64,000 nt of DNA from the NCBI GenBank assembly GCA_035536455.1, contig DATLOC010000062.1, positions 1-64,000 of the forward strand, given 5' to 3'. The position numbers and the translations under genes are program-made. Below the pieces are notes generated by a model, which ran no database searches, had not been told where the DNA came from, and saw only the letters and a program-made list of their open reading frames with translations. Position 1 is the first letter of the stretch. Each line of letters starts with the position of its first letter. Shown in pieces: positions 58,271 to 64,000 of this stretch. The stretch comes from DASUNQ01 sp035536455 (GTDB lineage: Bacteria > Acidobacteriota > Thermoanaerobaculia > Multivoradales > UBA5704).

Positions 58271-61165
58271 ATGAGCAGACTCATCGGTTTGCGGACCGCA
58301 GTCCTCCTCGCCGCGCTGCTGCTCGCGGCGATCGCGCCGGCCGCGGCGCAGCTCCAGACCGGCGACCTCTACGGCACGACGCAGGACCAGGACGGCCAGC
58401 CGCTCCCCGGCGTGACGATCACCCTGACCGGGGTCGGCGCCCCCCGCGTCCAGGTGACCGACGAGCAAGGGCGCTTCCGCTTCCTGCAGCTCTTCCCTGG
58501 CACCTACGCGCTGACCGCCGAGCTCCAGGGTTTCTCGCCGCTCGAGTATCCCGACCTCGCCGTCCGCATCGGCGGCAGGAGCGAGATCGAGCTGACGCTC
58601 AACGCGGCGGTGACCGACACCATCACCATCACCGGCGCCGCGCCGCTCATCGACGAGCGGGGGGTGAACCGCGGCGCGACGGTGGCGGCGGCCGAGCTGG
58701 ACAGCGTGCCCACGGCGCGCGACCCCTGGTCTCTCCTCAGCCTGGCGCCGGGCGTCCAGGTCGACCGCGTCAACGTCGGCGGCAACGAGAGCGGCCAGCA
58801 GTCGGGCTTCCTCGGCCCCGGCGCCCCCGACACGGAGAACACCTTCGCGGTGGACGGCGTGATCCTCAACGACATGGCGGCGGTCGGCGCCTCGGCGACC
58901 TACTTCGACTTCGGCGCCTTCGAGGAGGTGCAGATCACGGTCTCCAGCGCCGACGTCACGGTCGCCACCGCCGGCGTCACCATCAACCAGGTCACCAAGC
59001 GCGGCACCAACGACTGGCGCGCCGCCGCCCGCTATCTGCAGACCGACGGCAGCCTGCAGTCGGAGCCGACCATCGCGAACGGCAACAAGATCGACGGGGT
59101 CGAGGAGTACGGCGCCGACATCGGCGGGCCGCTGGTCAAGGACCGCCTCTGGATCTGGGCCTCCTACGGCGAGAGCGACATCCGCAACCTGGCGCCGGCG
59201 CCGGGCAGCACGACGGAGCGCCTGGCGGACCGCACCGTCCTCGAGGACCTCAACGGCAAGCTCAACTTCCAGCTCGTGGAGGCCAACTCCGGCGTCCTCC
59301 ACTACTGGACCAACGACAAGCTCAAGTTCGGCCGGGTCTTCACCTTCCTCGGCAACCCGCTAGCGGAGGCGACCCACGACCAGACGACTCCGCAGACCAT
59401 CCTCAAAGTCGAGGACACCCACCTCTTCGGCTCCAACCTCACGCTGACCGGGCTGTGGAGCAAGGACCACCCCAGCGAGTTCACCCTGACCCCGAAGGGG
59501 GGCCGCGACGCGGACATGTTCACCGACGCCGACAACATCCTCCACGGCACGAGCTTCGACTTCGCCCAGGACGCGGTGATCGAACAGGCGCGGCTCGACG
59601 CCAACTACTTCTTCACCGCCGGCCGCACCGACAACGAGCTGCGGTTCGGCGCCGGCTTCCGCGAGCAGGAGAACAATTCGACGACCGTCTGGCCGCGCAA
59701 CGTCAACGTCTTCTACTACGACGGGAGCCTCGCCATCGCCCGCTTCCCGCGCAGCCGCGTGCTGTCGATCAAGACCGAGTACGACTCGGCATGGATCCAG
59801 GACACCTTGAGCATCGATGCCTGGACGATCGCCGCCGGTGTGCGCTACGACAAGCAGGGGGGCGAGAACCTGCCGAGCGTCAGCCCCGAGAACCCGAAGG
59901 CCCAGGGGCTCCTCCCCGAGCTGCGCTTCCAAGGCAACGACGGCAGCGACCTCGAGTGGGAATCGCTGGTGCCGCGGCTCTCCGTCACCCGCGCCTTCGG
60001 CGAGGAGCGCGGCACGCTGGCGCGGGCGACCTTCTCGCAGTACGCCCAGCAGCTCGGGCAGAACTTCTTCCTGCGCGTCAACCCGTCGGGCGGCTACTCC
60101 TACGCCTACTTCTACTTCACCGACGCCAACGGCAACCTGGTCCTCGACTCCGGCGAGGTGCCGAGCCTGTACTTCGCTTATCCCTACGGCTTCGACCCCG
60201 ACAACCCCGCCAGCCTCGTGAGCGCCAACGTCAACGACCGCGACCTCGAGCCGATGATGACCGACGAGGTGACGCTGGGCGTCGAGCACCGCTTCCGGTC
60301 CGACTTCGCGGGCGGCCTCACCCTCACCATGCGCCGGCTCACCGACATTCCCGAGGAGACGCAGGGACTGGTCGTCGACCCGGTGAGCGGGCAGGTGCGG
60401 CCGTGGACGCGCGCCGACTTCGAGCTCAAGCAGACGGTCAGCGGCACGCTGCCCGACGGCTCGTCCTCGGGACCGATCCCGGTCTACGGCCTGCGCGACG
60501 ACGTCGCCTTCACCGGCGGCTTCCTGCTGACCAACAGCGACAGCGAGCAGGACTACCTAGGCCTTTCCGCCAACTTCAACAAACGCCTGGCCAACCGCTG
60601 GTCGTCCCGCGGGCACGTCACCTGGAGCGACTGGGAGTGGGACGTCGGCCCGCAGTCGATCCTCCACGACGACCCGACCAACACCGTCGGGGACGGCTTG
60701 ACGGCCGGCGACGGCAACGACATCTTCACCAGCCAGTCGGGGGGCGCCAAGGGGGACGTCTTCGTCGGCTCGCGCTGGTCGTTCAGCCTCTTCGGCCTCT
60801 ATCAGGTGGCGCCCGAGCGCCCCTGGGCCTTCAACGTCGCGGCGGGCGTCACCGGGCGCGAGGGGTACGCCTCGCCGCCGGTCTTCCGGGCTTCGCGCGG
60901 CGATCCGGGGCGGGTGCTGGCGCAGGCGACGAGCACGATCGACGAATTCCGCAACGACGACATCGTGGTGTTCGACGCCCGCGTCGAGAAGGAGTTCCAG
61001 GTCGGCGACGTGAGCCTGCTGGTCGGGGTCGACGGCTTCAACCTGACCAACGAGGACTACATCCTGCAGCGCGACCGCCGGCTCGATCTCGGGAGCGCGA
61101 ACGTGGTGCGGGAGCGGCTGAGCCCGCGGGTCGTGCGACTGGGGCTGACCTTGCGCTGGCGCTGA
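58271..61165 (+). CDS. TonB-dependent receptor with carboxypeptidase-regulatory domain
   Basis: A 964-residue outer-membrane receptor. Signal peptide to about 27 (AAAQ), CarboxypepD_reg domain (30-115: YGTTQDQDGQPLPGVTITL), plug with VPTARDPWSLLSLAPGVQVDR and DGVILNDM, and a long beta-barrel ending LTLRW. This 'Oar-like' form is common in Acidobacteriota. ATG at 58271 after GAAAGGGGG. Followed at once by two sulfatase-like genes, a typical polysaccharide or glycan uptake arrangement. Confidence 0.93.
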   Translation: MSRLIGLRTAVLLAALLLAAIAPAAAQLQTGDLYGTTQDQDGQPLPGVTITLTGVGAPRVQVTDEQGRFRFLQLFPGTYALTAELQGFSPLEYPDLAVRIGGRSEIELTLNAAVTDTITITGAAPLIDERGVNRGATVAAAELDSVPTARDPWSLLSLAPGVQVDRVNVGGNESGQQSGFLGPGAPDTENTFAVDGVILNDMAAVGASATYFDFGAFEEVQITVSSADVTVATAGVTINQVTKRGTNDWRAAARYLQTDGSLQSEPTIANGNKIDGVEEYGADIGGPLVKDRLWIWASYGESDIRNLAPAPGSTTERLADRTVLEDLNGKLNFQLVEANSGVLHYWTNDKLKFGRVFTFLGNPLAEATHDQTTPQTILKVEDTHLFGSNLTLTGLWSKDHPSEFTLTPKGGRDADMFTDADNILHGTSFDFAQDAVIEQARLDANYFFTAGRTDNELRFGAGFREQENNSTTVWPRNVNVFYYDGSLAIARFPRSRVLSIKTEYDSAWIQDTLSIDAWTIAAGVRYDKQGGENLPSVSPENPKAQGLLPELRFQGNDGSDLEWESLVPRLSVTRAFGEERGTLARATFSQYAQQLGQNFFLRVNPSGGYSYAYFYFTDANGNLVLDSGEVPSLYFAYPYGFDPDNPASLVSANVNDRDLEPMMTDEVTLGVEHRFRSDFAGGLTLTMRRLTDIPEETQGLVVDPVSGQVRPWTRADFELKQTVSGTLPDGSSSGPIPVYGLRDDVAFTGGFLLTNSDSEQDYLGLSANFNKRLANRWSSRGHVTWSDWEWDVGPQSILHDDPTNTVGDGLTAGDGNDIFTSQSGGAKGDVFVGSRWSFSLFGLYQVAPERPWAFNVAAGVTGREGYASPPVFRASRGDPGRVLAQATSTIDEFRNDDIVVFDARVEKEFQVGDVSLLVGVDGFNLTNEDYILQRDRRLDLGSANVVRERLSPRVVRLGLTLRWR

Positions 61166-61179
61166 TGTAAGTTTGGAGG

Positions 61180-63258
61180 ATGACGAGGAGCGCCAAGGCA
61201 GCCGGGGCGCTCCTCGTCCTCCTCGCATCGCCGGCCGCCGCAGCGCCGCGGCTGGACGTCCTGCTCGTCACCATCGACACCCTGCGCGCCGACGCCCCCG
61301 GCTTCGCCGGCAACCGGCGCGCCGCGACGCCGAACCTCGACGGCCTGGCTGCGGGCGGGCGGGTTTTCACCGCCGCGCACGCCCACAACGTCGTCACCCT
61401 GCCGTCGCACGCCAACATCCTCACCGGCCTCTACCCCTACCAGCACGGCATCCGCGACAACAGCGGCTTCCGCCTGCCGGCGACGCTGCCGACGCTGGCG
61501 ACGGTGCTGCGCCAGGCCGGTTACGCGACCGGCGCCTTCGTCGGCGCCTACCCGCTCGACTCGCGCTACGGGCTCGACCGCGGCTTCCAGGTCTACGACG
61601 ACCGCACCACCCAGGGCGCCGACGAGACCCAGTTCGTGCTCGCCGAGCGGCCGGGCAACGAGGTCGTCGCGGCGGCGCTCGCCTGGTGGCAGGCGCGGCG
61701 CGGCAAGCCGCGCTTCGCCTGGGTGCACCTCTACGATCCGCACGCCCGCTACGCGCCGCCCGAGCCCTGGGCGACGCGCTTCAAGAGCGATCCCTACGCC
61801 GGCGAGGTGGCCGCCACCGACGCCTTCCTGGCGCCCCTCCTGCGACCTCACCTCGAGGGACGCGAGCCGCCCTGTCTCGTCATCGTCACCAGCGATCACG
61901 GCGAAGGCCTGGGCGACCACGGCGAGGCGACCCACGGCCTCTTCGCCTACGAGGCGACCCTGAAGGTGCCGCTCGTCCTCTGGGGCCCCGGGGTGGCGCG
62001 CGGCCGCGACGGGCGCGCCGCCCGCCACGTCGACATCTTCCCGACGGTCCTCGGGGCGCTGGGCCTGCCGGCCCCCGCCGCGCCGGGGCAGGCGCGCCCG
62101 GGGCGCTCGCTCCTCGCCGGCTGGAAGGACGAGCCCGACACCTACTTCGAGGCCCTGTCGGCGGCGCTCAACCGCGGCTGGGCGCCGCTGCGCGGCGTCC
62201 TGCGCCGCGCCGGTCCGCGGGCGCTCAAGTTCATCGCGTTGCCGCTGCCCGAGGTCTACGACCTGACCGCCGACGCGGCCGAGAAGGAGAACCGGCTCGA
62301 CCAGGAGCGCCGGGCGGCGCGCGCCGCCTTCGACCTCCTGCCCACCGAGTCGCAGTGGCCGCCGCCGCGCGGGGCCGTGAGCGCCGAGGAGGAGGCGCGG
62401 CTGCGCACCCTGGGCTACATCGCCGCCTCGGGGTCCGCGGCGCGGACCAGCTTCGGGCCCGAGGACGATCCCAAGAACCTCGTCGCGCTCGACCGCAAGA
62501 TCCACCAGCTCATCGACGCCTACTCCCTGGGCGACCTGCCGCGCGCGCTCCAGCACGCCCGGGAGCTGGTGGCGACGCGGCCGATGCCGCTCGGCTACGA
62601 CCTGCTGGTCAACTGCCTGCTCGAGGCGGAACGCGAAAGCGAGGCCCTCGCGGTCATGGAGAAGGCGCGCGCCACGGGCAAGGCCTCCGACAGCCTACGC
62701 CGCCAGCTCGGCTTGACGCTGGCCGGCGCCGGGCGGACCGCCGAGGCGATCGCCGTTCTCCAGCCGCTCGCCGACGCCGGCGACCTCGACGCGCTGAACG
62801 CGCTGGCGGTGGCGCACTCGGAGGCGGGCCGGCAGCGCGAGGCCTACGAGACGTTGCAGCGGGTGTTGGCCATCGACGCCGAGAACCCCAAGGCCTGGGA
62901 GTCGATCGGCCTGGTCGAGCTCCGCCTCGGCCACTGGCCGCAGGCGCGCGACGCCTCGCGCAAGGCGCTCGCCAGGCGGGCGGGGCTGGCCCAGGCCTGG
63001 AACAACCTCGGCGTCGCCCTCTTCCAGCTCGGCGACGTCAAGGGCGCCCTCGAAGCCTGGGGCGAGGCGGTCGAGCGCCGGCCCGACCTCTGGGACGCGC
63101 TCTGGAACTTGGGCCTGCAGGCGGCGAAGCACGGCCGGCCCGACCTGGCGCGGCTGGCGCTGGCGCGCTTCGCCGCGGACGCCCCGGCCGCCAAGTACGC
63201 CGAGGACCGCGCCCGCGCCCGCACGCTCCTCGAGGGGCTGCCGAAGGGGCCGGGTTGA
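61180..63258 (+). CDS. Sulfatase-superfamily protein with TPR tail
   Basis: A 692-residue exported enzyme-like protein. Signal peptide to about 22; alkaline-phosphatase/sulfatase domain (25-430) with VTIDTLRAD (metal Asp pair), TLPSHANILTG (Thr73 in the nucleophile place, no Cys of the formylglycine motif), TSDHGEGLGDHGE; C-terminal TPR (about 450-690). The Thr nucleophile suggests a phosphatase or phosphotransferase-like reaction. ATG at 61180. Ends as a TTGA overlap with the next gene. Confidence 0.9.
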   Translation: MTRSAKAAGALLVLLASPAAAAPRLDVLLVTIDTLRADAPGFAGNRRAATPNLDGLAAGGRVFTAAHAHNVVTLPSHANILTGLYPYQHGIRDNSGFRLPATLPTLATVLRQAGYATGAFVGAYPLDSRYGLDRGFQVYDDRTTQGADETQFVLAERPGNEVVAAALAWWQARRGKPRFAWVHLYDPHARYAPPEPWATRFKSDPYAGEVAATDAFLAPLLRPHLEGREPPCLVIVTSDHGEGLGDHGEATHGLFAYEATLKVPLVLWGPGVARGRDGRAARHVDIFPTVLGALGLPAPAAPGQARPGRSLLAGWKDEPDTYFEALSAALNRGWAPLRGVLRRAGPRALKFIALPLPEVYDLTADAAEKENRLDQERRAARAAFDLLPTESQWPPPRGAVSAEEEARLRTLGYIAASGSAARTSFGPEDDPKNLVALDRKIHQLIDAYSLGDLPRALQHARELVATRPMPLGYDLLVNCLLEAERESEALAVMEKARATGKASDSLRRQLGLTLAGAGRTAEAIAVLQPLADAGDLDALNALAVAHSEAGRQREAYETLQRVLAIDAENPKAWESIGLVELRLGHWPQARDASRKALARRAGLAQAWNNLGVALFQLGDVKGALEAWGEAVERRPDLWDALWNLGLQAAKHGRPDLARLALARFAADAPAAKYAEDRARARTLLEGLPKGPG

Positions 63259-64000
63259 AGCCGGGCGGCGCCGCGGCCGTCGCCCTGGCCCTGATCGCCC
63301 TCGCCGGCTGCGCACGCGACGGCGGACCGTGGGCGGCGGCCGGGACGCCCGTCGTCCTCGTCTCGATCGACACCCTGCGCTCCGACCACCTGCCGGCCTA
63401 CGGCTATCGCGGCGTCGAGACGCCGGCGATCGACGCGCTGCGCCGCGACGGCGTGCTCTTCGAGCGCGCCTACACGGTGACCCCGCTCACCTTCCCCGCC
63501 CACGCCTCGCTCCTGACCGGACTCTGGCCGGAGGCGCACGGCGTGCGCGACAACGTCGGCTACCCGCTCGACGAGGCGCGCATCGCCGCCGACGAGCTCC
63601 CCTATCTGCCGCACCTGCTGCGCACGGCCGGCTACGCCACCGGCGCCGCGGTGTCGGCCTACGTGCTCCAGGGGCGGGGCGGGCTGCGCGCCGGCTTCGA
63701 CCTCTACGAGGACGACATCGAGTACCAGACCGGCCGCGGCCTGGGCGGGCTGCAGCGCGCCGGCGGCGAGACGCTGCGCCCGGCGCTCGAGTGGCTGCGC
63801 GGCGTCGCCGGGGAACCGTTCTTCCTCTTCCTCCATCTCTACGAGCCGCACACCCCGTATGACCCGCCGGCGCGTTTCGCCAAGCCCGGCCGGTCGCCCT
63901 ACGACGGCGAGATCGCCGCCGCCGACGCCGTCGTCGGCGACCTCCTGGCGGAGCTGCGCCGGCTGCAGGTCTACGACCGGGCCATCGTCCTGCTGGTCTC
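63255..64000 (+). CDS. Sulfatase-superfamily lipoprotein, 3' end cut by window
   Basis: Start TTG at 63255 overlapping the previous stop (TTGA); open to the end of the window. Encodes a signal peptide with lipobox LAGC (Cys near residue 17), then VSIDTLRSDHLPAYGY, TPLTFPAHASLLTG with Thr in the nucleophile position, and HLYEPHTPYDPP. Same superfamily as the gene before it and probably its tandem duplicate. The metal-binding C-terminal part lies beyond the window. Confidence 0.85.
   Translation, partial: MKPGGAAAVALALIALAGCARDGGPWAAAGTPVVLVSIDTLRSDHLPAYGYRGVETPAIDALRRDGVLFERAYTVTPLTFPAHASLLTGLWPEAHGVRDNVGYPLDEARIAADELPYLPHLLRTAGYATGAAVSAYVLQGRGGLRAGFDLYEDDIEYQTGRGLGGLQRAGGETLRPALEWLRGVAGEPFFLFLHLYEPHTPYDPPARFAKPGRSPYDGEIAAADAVVGDLLAELRRLQVYDRAIVLLV

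Overview
A GC-rich (roughly 70%) bacterial chromosome segment. The gene families point to Acidobacteriota, probably near Thermoanaerobaculia: a MacB/FtsX permease of the acidobacterial 'ADOP' type (44706-47231), a TonB receptor with an N-terminal carboxypeptidase-regulatory domain followed by sulfatase-TPR proteins (58271-64000), zf-HC2/TPR proteins, and a histone-deacetylase-like gene. The taxonomic call is inference from gene content. I saw no rRNA, tRNA, CRISPR array, transposase or phage gene.

Layout. 1-3.3 kb: end of an exopolysaccharide cluster (two GT4 glycosyltransferases and a polyprenyl glycosylphosphotransferase). 3.5-14.9 kb: exported and envelope proteins (outer-membrane protein, DUF885 lipoprotein, membrane protein, PQQ lipoprotein dehydrogenase, TgpA-like transglutaminase with DUF58, a nucleotidyltransferase/small-protein pair, a secreted subtilase with PKD domain). 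15-21.5 kb: a signalling block with two NarL-type regulators, two kinase-like proteins with eroded ATPase domains, a REC/HD-GYP protein and a large hybrid kinase. 21.5-32.7 kb: an accessory block with an IPTL-CTERM ice-binding-like protein, an orphan H-NOX haem protein, a small paralogous protein family whose TTG start lies in a conserved DNA repeat, XRE/zf-HC2/TPR genes, a truncated paralogue of the hybrid kinase and a hydrolase fragment. 32.8-44.7 kb: recA and a MoxR/DUF58/DUF4129/DUF4350/SpoIIM/RDD membrane block with many GTGA or CTGA junctions. 44.7-64 kb: ADOP permease, ATP-dependent DNA ligase, large outer-membrane protein, Smr protein, HEPN/MNT pair, decayed deacetylase gene, TPR protein, PlsB-like acyltransferase, SpoIIE phosphatase, TonB receptor and two tandem sulfatase-like proteins.

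Two patterns are not explained by the genes. First, three separate arrays with an exact 21-bp period occur at 7148-7420, 25623-25937 and 49685-50029. Two share the palindromic core GGAAGCTTCC. One of these lies between genes and the other is read in frame as 7-residue repeats inside an outer-membrane protein. Twenty-one bp is both two helical turns and seven codons. Second, a 19-bp imperfect palindrome, TGTAGGACAAACACCGACA and variants, precedes three signalling genes (15094, 19385, 31081), suggesting a small two-component regulon.
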